The notes beneath the pieces were generated by a model. The model did not search any database. It worked only from the letters and a program-made list of their open reading frames with translations, and was not told the DNA's origin. A stretch of 64,000 bases of DNA from Flammulina velutipes (lineage: Eukaryota > Basidiomycota > Agaricomycetes > Agaricales > Physalacriaceae), in contig CM022368.1 of NCBI GenBank assembly GCA_011800155.1, positions 4,092,001 to 4,156,000 on the forward strand. Direction: 5' to 3'. This document shows, in pieces, positions 1-10,815 of the stretch. Each line of letters begins with the position of its first letter. Position 1 is the first letter of the stretch. The position numbers and the translations under genes were made by a program.

Positions 1-1168
1 ACCGGCAGTTAGCTCTGTTCTATTAACAGTCTGGGTACAGGGCTAACGATACGAAGAAAGGCTGGAGTCCTCATGATTCCTCACAAGCTTTCCAACCACC
101 CCAATCGTTCAGATTTACGGGCGCTCATCTCTGGAATCTATACTAGAAGCGATGGTTCACGTCCACCGGTGTGCGTGTTGTTCATGTCCGACGACGCCAC
201 TAGCCATGTTGAACAAGTTCTGCATGAGGAGCATATCCGACAGAAGACAATGTCTTGCGCGGTTTAATTGTCCGCCATAGCCCGTTTCTGAGGCTCATAT
301 GAACTAAATGGATTTAGTATAGCTGTGAGCGAAGACGTAGTTTCGACAGTCCAGGCAGTCTAAGTATTTATTTTGTGAAAGAGTGAGGCTGTGGTTGAAT
401 TAGAGAAGGGTTAGAACGTGTTAAGATCGGTGGCTGATATCGTTTCGCATTGCGCAATAGAAACGAGTCAAGTTGAACCCGAGATGAGAGCCATAGATTC
501 GATACTGCGGCGGTTGGGACCCAGCGCGGCCTGTTAGTATACGAACACACAGTCCAATTAGACCGTCTCCCTGAAGGCGCATGTTTACACTGAAGTAGCA
601 CGACGCTGGAACAAGCATGAAGCCCTCGACGAGGTGGCGAACTCGCTAGGACTACATAATCCGAATTTTACAAGCCTTGGATTCACCAATCAGAATGTCC
701 TTAAGCTCATAAGGTGGGCCAGAGAGCCAAGCTTGCCTGAAGGAGTCATTTAGTTTGCAGTAGGGCGTCGCAACAAGGTTCATACCGCGCCACGGAGAAA
801 GATGGAAATCCCGTCAGCAGACCAAGCTCGGGCTATGTACATGAGAAAGAATCTACCGCCACGATCGAGTGCACAGCAAGTGTCCGACAACCTCAAGGCA
901 GCGTCAAGAAGCAATGCCAGAAGCCTGATAACGAGGTCTTGCTGCGCGGCTTGATCTAGGACCTTCAGTTAGCGAGGTGGCGTGTATCGATTGACAGAGT
1001 CCAGTTGATGCGTTTCGCCACTTAATTCAACCATGATGGGAGGTGTATGGGGAACGTACCGGTTAGCTGCCATGAGCTTGACTTCATTGTACACCGTTTG
1101 GATCAGGTTTGGATCAAACCCTGAGCGCGATTCACACCTTCCTAATTGGGCCTTTTATCGAAACCACC
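1..1168. other. Gene-poor left edge
   Basis: No convincing gene was seen in this stretch. Open frames on both strands are under 80 codons, unrelated to each other, and do not join through plausible introns. It may be intergenic sequence or a decayed gene whose remainder lies outside the window. The right part carries the promoter of the gene starting at 1169. Confidence 0.4.
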
Positions 1169-1901
1169 ATGGTCGAACGTCCCAAGTATCAAGCACTCAC
1201 AACGAAACAAGAACGCAAGCTGGTAGATTTCCTAGACGCCGAGTTCCTTAACATGGCGCGAGGATATAAAAAGCGGTATGCATAGCATCACCGTCCTCGC
1301 ATAGCTTAGTAAAATGACATTACATAGATCAGAACCCACGACGCATCTCTCAACACTGCAACTTTATCTTGAAACAGCTACAAAATTGCTGTCGATGATT
1401 CTCCAAATTCCGCCTATAGATCCCTCAACTTCCTTACGGACGTCATATCTGCTGCATTTGTCAAATGATGCGCTTAGCAGCGTTGTTGGGTATCAGCCTA
1501 CACCACAAAATGTTGTAGATCTGTTGGATTGGTTAGATGACCTCGACCAGGCCTGGCTGGCTGTGTTACAATCTCAGATTTGGGACCCGAAAGAAGGTGT
1601 AGGGACGGAGCTTGGAGAGGAGGCGTTGAATGGGACGAAATCATCGCCTCTTAACCAAACTGAGAAGACGCGCCTGAGGAGTTTGTTGTTGGGAGGTGTT
1701 GAAACGTTCGAGGAATGGATGTACGGCGGCGCGGACGGTACCAGTCAAGAGCAACGGGATGATACCTTGGAGAGCATGGGTTTACACCAAGCGTTCGACC
1801 AAGTCTTTTCGAGAACGCTTGACGAGCTCGGCGGGTTGGGCGGTTTGACCCTTGAGGCGATATCACTCCAAGAGGACGATTGTGCAATAGATTTCGAGTA
1901 A
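1169..1901 (+). CDS. Conserved basidiomycete hypothetical protein, two exons
   Basis: The function is not known. Exon 1 starts at ATG 1169 and encodes a lysine/arginine-rich segment ending in ARGYKKR. An intron opening GTATGC and closing ACATAG (about 1279-1330) joins it in frame to a long second exon, giving about 225 residues. The later in-frame ATG at 1314 lies inside this intron and is unlikely to be the start. The protein is acidic and helical, with a leucine-rich middle (LLDWLDDLDQAWLAVL) and no signal peptide or membrane segment. From memory the N-terminal RPKYQALTxxQERKLVDFLD pattern recurs in mushroom genomes as an unnamed protein. Its end converges on the minus-strand gene ending at 1983, with an 81-nt gap. 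Confidence 0.75.
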
Positions 1902-1982
1902 CATGCAATGCAAAATCATCAATTTGCGAATATAAACATGTAATGAGTGACGCTTGAACCCGAATAGAAATGTGGCCCTCGT

Positions 1983-3220
1983 TCATGAAACAATGGGTAA
2001 CTTGAGCCAGTCATCGTCTCTGAGATCCTCGTAGCTGTGTTCGAGCTATGGTAATCTCAATGAGGGCGGTTAAGTGTGCGAGAAGGAGACTTACCCAGTA
2101 CGTTAAAATCCCACAGATCATGTCAGGGATATGTTGCGGAATGGTCATCTTCATCTCACCCGTAAAATATTGAGCCTGCGGAGCGAACATAATCGGCACG
2201 CTCTTCTTGAATGTGCCTCCTTTGCCATCCTTGTCGATGTAAACAATGAAAAAGATCCATTGGAATCCGTTTGTTAGTACACCACGTAGTTGATCTTTTC
2301 TGTTCGGCTCGTCAGCACTCAGCATGCAAGATGGGGAGCGGGGAAGCTATACCCTAATGTCTTGGCTGCTGCAGAGAGTTCCGCCACCACTTGAGGCAGA
2401 TGTACGCCAAGTAGGCCTTTCTTGGGTTCGGCTTCCACGACGAAGAATCCCATTAACGAATCGAATTTCCGAAGTTGATGCATCGTCAGGCTTTGCCAAA
2501 AGTAGCCTGGTTGCACAGGTCCTTTAGTGATAGCGACAGTGTATTCGAGGTAGCCAGAGACGGCTGTGCTTGGATAAAAAAACGAGGATACTTTTGTCGA
2601 CGGGACGGAGTGCTGCGTGTAAAGGATCATTCGATTGGGAGGCGTTAGCATTGCCGAAGCGCGGTAAATGAAGACGTCGACCCATGCGCGCGCGCTGGCT
2701 TCAGACTGACGAGGAGATCACATGAGAATATACTTCGCTACGCTGTCACGTACCGTCATCGACAAGAGATTTGCTAGCATGTCTAGCTGCTTATACATCG
2801 TCGCCGAGGACATAAATTGATCTTTCCCGAGCAACGCTGAGGCCCGGGCACGTTCTTCCACGTCGTGCTTAAGTACGAGGCCATCAGAGTACGTTTGCGT
2901 GATATTCATATCCTCCAGAGTGAATTCAGTAGCGCTAGAACGGGTGATTGCCTAGGTAGACAGGTCAGCTTTTCGTAAGTCAATCAGAAAATAGAACACG
3001 CCTTTTCCGTGCCATTCACAAGTGGTTTCATCTCAGCAATCAGATAATCCAACAGCTTGCGCAATTGAGAATCATCCGCGACATCCACCTCCACCGAATC
3101 CTGGTTGGACTCGCTGTCAAGAACATTCCTAAAGTTGCAAAGGTGATCAAAGAGAAGAGAGGCCTGAAACCCTGAACAACCAGATCGTTTACGCTTCTTC
3201 TGTTGCGGCTGGCCAGACAT
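1983..3220 (-). CDS. Multi-exon hypothetical protein
   Basis: Not recognised as a named family. The start at 3220 opens a basic, nuclear-signal-like N-terminus (QQKKRKR). Successive exons give an acidic segment, an alpha-helical middle and a C-terminal part with GFQWIFFIVYIDKDGKGG. An intron with a clean GTAAGT donor near 2091 and an acceptor near 2047 joins the last exon, which ends in DDDWLKLPIVS before a stop at 1983. Reading through that intron gives an implausible tail, which supports the splice. The NGFQWIFF...YWLE pattern resembles many unnamed agaricomycete proteins, some related to Crinkler-like genes, but I see no defined catalytic motif. The first donor is weak and its exact position is uncertain. 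Confidence 0.6.
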
Positions 3221-3647
3221 TTGGCAAGGTGCTCGTCGTATAGTAGTAGTACTAGAGAAAGAGTCCGAACGTGACGTGGGTCACGGTGAAGCGTGGCAGA
3301 GCGTGGCAAGAGCGTGGTTGGCTTTTAGAAGACACCGGTAAGTAGTTGTATTTGTTGGAAACGTTCAAGCTAACAAGACTGGCCCTGATGCAGATGCGCC
3401 ACATATTTGTATTCACGTGCGGGCCGGCCCGGGCAATACAACTGGCAACCTCGGTTAGAACCACTGAACAGCCCCTTCAAGTTGGATTTGACGGTGGTCG
3501 CCGCTTGACCTCGCAGGACCTGTATTGGAACCAGGTGCGCTATCCTAATACTTTCAGATCTTACAAAGTGTAATAATTCTCTTAGGTGTTGCTATGATTC
3601 CGCCATGTTCTGACGTGCCATGTTCATATTATGCCTTTTCCTACACC

Positions 3648-5348
3648 ATGCTGTCGGATTTTCAGCATCTTTTGACCAGCAACGACATCCCCTCAGAGTC
3701 AGAAACCCATCGCGCAAAATCCTACTGTTCCGATGCACAGACACGTGTTGAATCCATTCGCAAACGGCTCGAGGAGATGGATGCTGAAAGACGGTCACTG
3801 GCAAGAGAACTCGAGGGCCTGCAAGTCAGATATTCCCTCGATGCGCACAAAGCTATCATCTCCCCCCTTCGACGCCTTCCAACGGAATTATTGCAGGACA
3901 TCTTTCTAAGGTCTTCCCCCAACCACTGCGTCATGAAGACCAAAGAGCCGCCACTCATCTATGGACGTGTCTGCAGCAGATGGCGCTCTATCAGCCTGTC
4001 AATGCCTGAGTTATGGTCAAATCTACACCTGGTCATTCCGCGCCCTGTACCTTCCCCCCAACTCGACACTCAGACCATAACAAACGTCGCACTGGGTATT
4101 AACCAATGGATGACACGCGCAGGAGATGTACCCCTCGATATACAAATCGTATGTAGAGAGCGGAGAGTCGAGGAAAGCGCCTACGCGCTCGATATGTTCA
4201 TGGAGTTCATCCTCACCTATGGACATCGCCTAAAGCGCCTCATGTTGGACATACCATCGTTCTTGATGGACCACTTCTGTGGCTACGAATCTGCAGGCGG
4301 CTTTCCATGGCTGGAAACCGTTCATTTCTCCGTTTCAGACTACCACTACCCGTTGAACAGCCCTACGACAACACCGATGCTCCGTTCGGCTCCCTCTCTA
4401 CACAAAGCCACCTTCGCGTGTTTCTGCCCAGACCTCCGCACTGAGATCCCACTCTCTCAGCTCACCCATCTCTCCATAGAATTCCCGGATAATTGGTGTG
4501 CGAACACCCTTGAGATCCTCGTCATTCTAGAAAAGTGCACGGCACTTACAGCCTGCAAAATCCACACATCCGAAATCGTTTTTCCCGACCAGATCAATGC
4601 AGTCTCCTTCCCCCAGCCTGTCGTGTTACATAAACTTCAAAATCTGGATATCTCTGCCATTGCGTTCCGACTTGCCGACGTTGTTGGCATGTTGAACCTT
4701 CCCGATTTCTTCGACAACGTCGACATGCCATCTCTTGTTCATCTCAGAGTGGACGGTCACCGATCTATGGGAGTTGGCGTCTCCTCCGACCTGCCATTCA
4801 TGTCGCTGCACCGTTTCCTTCAAAGGTCTACCCCTCCGCTCGAGACACTCAAGCTAGGATCGGGACTCCCTCGGCTTACCTCTGAGATCACCATCACAGA
4901 GTGCTTGCGTTGCACGCCAAAACTTCGCAAACTCGTCATCCGGGAATCTTCTTATCCCTGGAACCAAGCGTACAGCGCCGCCGGCTTCCCCAAAGTCGAG
5001 ACGTCGCTTCTCAAACTCCTCACGGTCGACCATTCCGATGCGACATTCTCTGCGTGTCCGGCATTGGAGGAGTTGAAGCTGGACGATGCTTTCGGGTTCG
5101 TAGAGGATGAGCTCGAGGCGATGTTGAAGTCTCGCGCAAAACCCTGCCTCCATGGCCCAGTCACTGTCGTTGTTCCTCTCAAAAAGGTCAAGATATCGAC
5201 ATACCGGCAGTTTTCTGACGCGATTTGCGAGCTGCCGTTTGTTGATATCAACAAGGACCGGATCTACGACAACGCTCGGGATGTTGGTAGAGATTGGTCG
5301 GACGATTGGCGGTTACCTTGGAATTTCAGTATGCCGCCAATTGGATAG
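3648..5348 (+). CDS. F-box-like / leucine-rich protein
   Basis: Probably an SCF-type substrate-recognition protein. The common agaricomycete layout is visible: an N-terminal coiled coil (about residues 20-60, ESIRKRLEEMDAERRSLARE), then an F-box-like motif PLRRLPTELLQDIFL followed by RVCSRWRSISLSMPELWSNL, then about 400 residues of irregular leucine-rich repeats. The gene is a single exon of about 566 codons from the Met at 3648. An earlier in-frame ATG at 3594 would only add a short cysteine-rich tail, so the later start is preferred. These genes form large, fast-evolving families in mushrooms. The target cannot be told from sequence. Confidence 0.9.
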   Translation: MLSDFQHLLTSNDIPSESETHRAKSYCSDAQTRVESIRKRLEEMDAERRSLARELEGLQVRYSLDAHKAIISPLRRLPTELLQDIFLRSSPNHCVMKTKEPPLIYGRVCSRWRSISLSMPELWSNLHLVIPRPVPSPQLDTQTITNVALGINQWMTRAGDVPLDIQIVCRERRVEESAYALDMFMEFILTYGHRLKRLMLDIPSFLMDHFCGYESAGGFPWLETVHFSVSDYHYPLNSPTTTPMLRSAPSLHKATFACFCPDLRTEIPLSQLTHLSIEFPDNWCANTLEILVILEKCTALTACKIHTSEIVFPDQINAVSFPQPVVLHKLQNLDISAIAFRLADVVGMLNLPDFFDNVDMPSLVHLRVDGHRSMGVGVSSDLPFMSLHRFLQRSTPPLETLKLGSGLPRLTSEITITECLRCTPKLRKLVIRESSYPWNQAYSAAGFPKVETSLLKLLTVDHSDATFSACPALEELKLDDAFGFVEDELEAMLKSRAKPCLHGPVTVVVPLKKVKISTYRQFSDAICELPFVDINKDRIYDNARDVGRDWSDDWRLPWNFSMPPIG

Positions 5349-5432
5349 TCACTCTGATCCTTAAGTTATGTATATTTCCCAAAGGAAGAATAGTTTTACA
5401 GCCACTAATGGTAATGATGCACGAACATACCC

Positions 5433-6626
5433 TCAATCTACCGCTGATAACACCCACCCGTCCCATCCTCCTCTTCCCCCGATATGAGGGCCTGCTTCCA
5501 GGACCAACGCCTTGCCATCGATGACCTCTAGTATCTCTGCGATGACGATGGCTACGGCCAACGGCGCCCAAGTCTTCGCGACACAACTCAGCCTTCCGTA
5601 CCCGAATGCCAAGAATGCATCACTGTGGCGCTGGCGAGAGGGATCAAAATCGAGTGCATTATCACCCCATATGGATTGGGATGTCTGCACCTCGAAGACG
5701 TCTGCTACGTGTGTCCTTTCGAAGACAGCTCTGACACAACGAGGTAGGTGAACGGACAGCGCGGGAGGGAGGTAGGATGCAGTACGTGAGATATGATTGG
5801 AAGGTGGATGGAGGCGCATAGTTTCGAGGACAATGCCCTCGACACTATACCCTGTCTTCTTGTCTACTCTTCGAAAGTCCTCCGAACTCAATGGGGATGA
5901 GATGAAAGTGGACAATACACGACGACAGCCCTCGTTGGCGTGTACGCGGCCTATGGCCGCCGCCACCACGCGCCACAGGGTTTCCCAGGATGGGATGATG
6001 ATATCTAGGAGGTTGGGGAAGTCCGCCTCGATGGTGCTGGTGCCGCGAAGGGGCTGCACGAGCGTATTGAGGTGATTCTTCAGGAGCGGCAGTTTCCTTG
6101 GATTGAGGGTATCTGGTTTCTTGGATGAAGCCCAGAGCTCCGTGACCAGTGACGCCACCGCTAGCGCTGAGTGTTGGTCCAGCGCCGTATCGTCTGGGGA
6201 GTCCGCAAATATCAGTCCGAGGATGATTGTCTGTAACGTTACGCTTTGGACGAATGCATGCATAGGTAACGGTGTTCCTGAGGGAGGATAGAAGTGGTTT
6301 ATCGCATGGCCAACAACTCGACTAAGTCGATGCCAGTCGTTGCCAGACGAAAGTAAGCGAAGCGAGCTGTTCCTAAACCGACCGTGTACCGAGACGTCTG
6401 GCGTTACGAATGTATTGGTCAACTCGAATGTCCTGACCAAACGTTGGTTCGGGAGTGAGCGAGCAATGAGGAGAGCGTTTATTGGATCGTCGGGATCGAG
6501 TAGATTTTGAATAGAAGTGGTTGTCGTATGATGGATCCGTGGTCTAGGACAGAGTTTGAATAACTGGAAGATTGTAGCGCCTATGGCTATCAGGCCTATG
6601 ACGAAGGTGCATAGAAGGATAGCCAT
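5433..6626 (-). CDS. Intronless, short cytochrome P450-like protein
   Basis: A 397-residue single-exon protein with an N-terminal membrane anchor (IGLIAIGATIFQLF). It has the K-helix ExxR motif (VLETMRLHPP) and the heme-thiolate loop FGYGRLSCVAKTWAP with the ligand cysteine. It is about 100 residues shorter than usual P450s. I find no AGxDT-like I-helix oxygen-activation motif; the region before ExxR reads IIPSWETLWRVVAAAIGRV. From memory, a class of short fungal P450-like proteins shares this NLLDxIIPSWETLWR pattern. It probably binds heme; monooxygenase activity is uncertain. Its neighbour across a 780-bp gap is an SDR. Confidence 0.85.
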   Translation of the reverse strand: MAILLCTFVIGLIAIGATIFQLFKLCPRPRIHHTTTTSIQNLLDPDDPINALLIARSLPNQRLVRTFELTNTFVTPDVSVHGRFRNSSLRLLSSGNDWHRLSRVVGHAINHFYPPSGTPLPMHAFVQSVTLQTIILGLIFADSPDDTALDQHSALAVASLVTELWASSKKPDTLNPRKLPLLKNHLNTLVQPLRGTSTIEADFPNLLDIIIPSWETLWRVVAAAIGRVHANEGCRRVLSTFISSPLSSEDFRRVDKKTGYSVEGIVLETMRLHPPSNHISRTASYLPPALSVHLPRCVRAVFERTHVADVFEVQTSQSIWGDNALDFDPSRQRHSDAFLAFGYGRLSCVAKTWAPLAVAIVIAEILEVIDGKALVLEAGPHIGGRGGWDGWVLSAVD

Positions 6627-7407
6627 GGGCGTTCCAAGCGTTATCAGGTTGTCGAGCCTCCCATTTTATGGGAAGCTGGCTCAAAGTATCCTCCATGTGG
6701 AGGTTCGTCCCATGGACACCCTGCCGTGAAGGTAAACATTCAAACTCCAGTGGCGGTTGCTGCGAAGAGCCCAACGGCGCCTAATCACTGAGCTAGCCAT
6801 TGGCGCTTTAGTTAATTGCGCTGATCAAGAGTGTACTTGACGTGGGAGAGTTTCAAATTGAAGGTGAACATCGAGAAAAGTGGCAGACTGACCGAGGAGA
6901 GCTTGTGGCGTATTTAAGCGCCCAGTGCTTCTGCGTCTTCGAACGTTATGACTGGTCTCGAACGGGTTACGTAGGGTCGAAGACAACAGAAATAGTATTT
7001 GCCCAGGATGTTCGCACAATACCTAGGTTGAACTAGCATCAAGCAAAGATATACAGTTGTGTCGAAAGCATACCAGATGAGAGACAGAGATAGCCCTGTT
7101 AGCGCCAGCTTGCTCATCCCTTTGCGAATAGATGGAGCATCTAACAAAGAAGGTTTTTCGTGAGCCGATCTAAGTTAGTATGTATGGGATATCTTGAACA
7201 ACAAGAAGCACGCTGCCCACTCAACGGCCGGATAAGTTTTTTCATTCACACAAAGTCATATGAATCCCCAGGAGTCGTCATCCATGGACGTGTCTGCTTG
7301 AAAGTATAAATGTGGCGCACCCCTTCGAATGGGGTCTGTAGGATGCGTCAACTATCAATCCATCTTCCACATTATCTCATTGAAACACAGGCTGTAGGTT
7401 TATCTGA
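6627..7407. other. Intergenic stretch, no supported gene
   Basis: About 780 bp between the P450-like gene and the SDR. A 77-codon hydrophobic frame on the minus strand (6914-7147) is the only candidate. It lacks recognisable similarity and has no clear exon partner, so it was not called. Confidence 0.4.
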
Positions 7408-8686
7408 TTAGAGCCTAGTGGCGGGTGCCGCCGCCTGCTCATTGAAACGAGATCCTCCATCCAATAATATATGGGTACCGGTTATATGCGACGACGCCGG
7501 TGATGATAGAAAGAGGGCTAACCCAGCAATGTCTTGTGGGTGGCCGTAGCGCCCTTTGGTCGAGGGTCATTAGTTTCGATGTGAATGGGATGAAAGGGTA
7601 GGACATTCACCTGTAGGCTGGCTCGCTGCGAAGTTATCTGATCCCACGGAACTGAATCCGTACGCAGTCATCTTACTGGGGAAGAGCCTACACGAGGGAA
7701 GAAGGAGGTCAGAACGTGTTTGTGAATGACAGTCAAGGCAGTGGCTTCGACGCACCCCGGAAGGATGGCGTTCACAGTGACGCGCTGCGGCCCTAACTTC
7801 AATGCTAATGAAGATGTGAGATGGTTCACGGCAGCCTTACTGGGCTGGTCTGTGATTTTCTGGTTAGTCACCCCATTCTAGTGCTTCAAATAGGTGATGG
7901 ACTTACAGCTCCAGGTACCGTTGCCTTTACCGCTGAGTGAATGTTCTGCTTGGGGTTCGACGGATGCCGTGGACGAAATGTTAATCACACGACCGGGGTC
8001 GAATGCGTTCGCGTCTTTGGTCAACAAATCTGTAAGCCTAGGACGCTCAGATACTTGAACCAGGATAATGGAATAGAAATACCCAGCAGTCATATAGAAT
8101 ATACTTTTCACATTGACGTTGAAGACGTTATCCCAACCTTTTTCCTCGGGAAAGTCGTCATACGGACCGCCCCAGGTGATTCCCGAGTTATTAACAAGGA
8201 CATGGAGCTTGGACTCGTGTTTCTTGAACTCAGCGATGATGGCGTCGCATCCAGCTTTACTCTGCATTGATGATTTGGTCAACCGAGCTTCGAAACACGG
8301 ATTTGAACATACTGCGACGTTGCCCACGATGTAGGAGACCTTCTCGGAGGCGTTCTTCTGCAAGTCCGCAACGGCCTGATAGATATCACATCAATGAAGC
8401 GTGACCAACTGAGAGAACAGTATCATACCTCTTTAAGTTGATTCTCCTTTCGTGCAGCGATATAGACCTTGGCGCCGTTCTGCGCGAATCCAGCGGCCAT
8501 CATCTTTCCGATACCAGAGCCACCTCCAGTAACAAGCACTGATAATAGTTCAGGGCTGAACGTGAATACATAACAGCCAGCACACCTATCTTGCCCTTGA
8601 CATTGTATAGCGAAGGTATCGTCAAATCTACACTTTTCTCAGTGCCAATTAATCCACCAAGAGTTAAACCTACCAGGAGTGGCCAT
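7408..8686 (-). CDS. Short-chain dehydrogenase/reductase (classical SDR)
   Basis: An NAD(P)-dependent oxidoreductase of about 300 residues built from at least eight short exons. Start ATG is at 8686 (MATP) and stop TAA at 7408. Joined exons give the cofactor motif [10 protein letters not shown], the NNSG motif, the catalytic serine in INISSTAS and the YxxxK pair in [13 protein letters not shown]; the YxxxK pair is itself created by an intron splitting the tyrosine codon. The C-terminal ILLDGGS motif is also standard. The TWSYQPSKAA...[15 protein letters not shown] pattern is like fungal proteins labelled RhlG-like 3-oxoacyl-ACP reductases, but the substrate is unknown. It sits between two P450 genes and could belong to a tailoring pathway. 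Confidence 0.9.
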
Positions 8687-8938
8687 AGCGTAGTAAGGAA
8701 CGAAGAAAACGACAGATGTGAGGTGGCTCTTATGAAGGAACAGAATAAGATGATGTCGGCTATTCAGATAACCGAGAATCCCGACTCGGGGAAGTGTGGG
8801 GTACCCCGATGAGTGCTGACTGATTACATTGATGATACAGGCCTTCTAGCTAAGAATATACGATACAACAATGTTGCTGTCAATGCTGAATACAAAGTCT
8901 AATCCACTGCGTGGTACAAATCGAAACGAAGCTCCTCA

Positions 8939-10626
8939 CTAGCAGTCGCCCAACGAGAGTTTCGCCATCTCATCCGTTAGTTCAGCACTCGCACTGGTAC
9001 CTACGGTCATATTCCATGTCGATCCGGTCCCCAGGCCACTGGTGGACTTCGCGCAGCACTTGGCAGCCTGATCCAACACAGCCTGATATACGAGTTTGTT
9101 GAACCCAACGCATTGCAGAACAACACAGGCTACTTTCAGCGCGCCAGCAGCATACAATTGTGACGTCTCGTATATGTTCTGTGGCGATATATTTTTCCGT
9201 CCTGACAGAGTTTCCTTGATAATTGCTTGTACGGTCTAAGTAAAAACGATCAGATAGGAGGTATAGGGCCGCAACATAGATACGCACGTCGTTGGAAAGA
9301 GCCTGCCATTCCTTCGTGGTCAGATCGGCGATGCGGAAGGCCCGATAGACTCCGGCGTAATACCACGTTCCATCTCTGTTGTAGAAACACTCTGGGACGA
9401 GTTAGCTCTGGTCAGTGTCCGCTGTTGTACTCACCAGTCGGTTTAACCAGCCTCGCCAGAACATCTACGGGGGACCATCGGTGCGCTGTGGCGACGCGGG
9501 GATTCGTGATGCATCTAAACGCAGGTACCAAGGAGTATCCATGTTCTTCGCGTTCCGGACACCAAGACGTGGTGATTTGTTGCAGAACTTTATAATTAGA
9601 CAATCTGGATGTAGATCAATAGCCGAACGCGTTCTCAAGCAGTATAACATACAATGTACGGAGAGGCTACAAGGCGGGAATAAGTGTCAACCAGCAAACC
9701 TAAAAACAAATAGACATACTGGGGCGGCGTATGCGAGCATTTCATGCAAATTCATGGAGGTGGGTAACACAATGGGTTTGAGCGTATCGTCGGGTACTTG
9801 AAGAGGCAAAGGTATGGTCGCTAGAAACTTGTTTCGCTGCTCAATAGTTTCTTCAGCCTCCAAGGCGGGAGGAGAGAATTGCGAGGTTGAACGCGTAACC
9901 TAAAATCATCTCAAACAACGTTTTTATGGTCTGGGATGAGTATCTTACAGCGTATTCCGGATCGCCGTTCTCTTTGTTAAATGAGGGTTTGATGCTATGA
10001 TTTTCGGTCGTGATGGAGGATATCGAGGATACAGATGCTTGAGAAGGGCAGCGAGACAGCATGGGCGGGGTTGCGCGAGAAGGTCGAAGCAGACCAGGGA
10101 CTGGCCAGTCGAAGTTGTTGACACCCTAGGTATCATCACATTACATTTTACTATGCCAGAAGGAGACGTAAACTCACTCTATCGTCGTATTTCCGTAGAG
10201 GAACTCGCTCTTTCTCTTTCTCCTTTAAAGATTGAATCTCCTCCTTGAGAGTCTGGATGGTTTCCTCGTGTTCAATAATCGCACTCTTCAAGGTGATTAT
10301 CTCCGCCTGGGCAGCCAGTTGCTCTGGAGATGGCTCGTTATTATACGGATCCAGATTACGGTTTTCTATAATCGCGTTTTTCTGGCGGAGAGAGATGTAC
10401 GCCTCGGCGAGACGCTGAACGGCGGCGTCACGCGCTAACATCGCGTCGCTGACTTTCTTGCGTTCGTTGCCGATGCCAATAGCAATCTCGACAGCTCTCC
10501 TTGGGTCCTAAGCAAGTATTAGAATGATACTCGACACGCATATAAACGCGAACGTACTATAGTCTTGAACATTTCCAGTTCTTGGCGAACCTGCGCGAGT
10601 TCGGTAATGAGAGATTCGGAAGCCAT
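8939..10626 (-). CDS. DUF6697-type basidiomycete protein
   Basis: A multi-exon protein starting at 10626 (MASESLITELAQVRQELEMF) and ending at 8939. The N-terminal third is coiled coil (IITLKSAIIEHEETIQTLKEEI), followed by a low-complexity serine-rich linker. The C-terminal exons encode ECFYNRDGTWYYAGVYRAFR and DLTTKEWQALSND, which I recognise from memory as the core of DUF6697, a domain of unknown function common in mushroom genomes. Introns at roughly 10140-10190 and 9908-9950, and four further downstream ones, all have GT...AG ends. No enzyme motif is visible. The domain name should be confirmed with a profile search. Confidence 0.8.
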
Positions 10627-10815
10627 TATTAGTCGTGAAGGATATTATTGAAGAGTATTGTAGTCGTTAAGGCGGGTTCATTTACAAGAAAAGGGAATAA
10701 GGATGGTGGCAGGAAGGAGAAGGAACTTGGGAAGAACGCGCCCACTTGGATCAATAAGGCTAACCTAAACAAACTTCTACACTGCCACACCCACGATATG
10801 TGAATGAATAACAAA

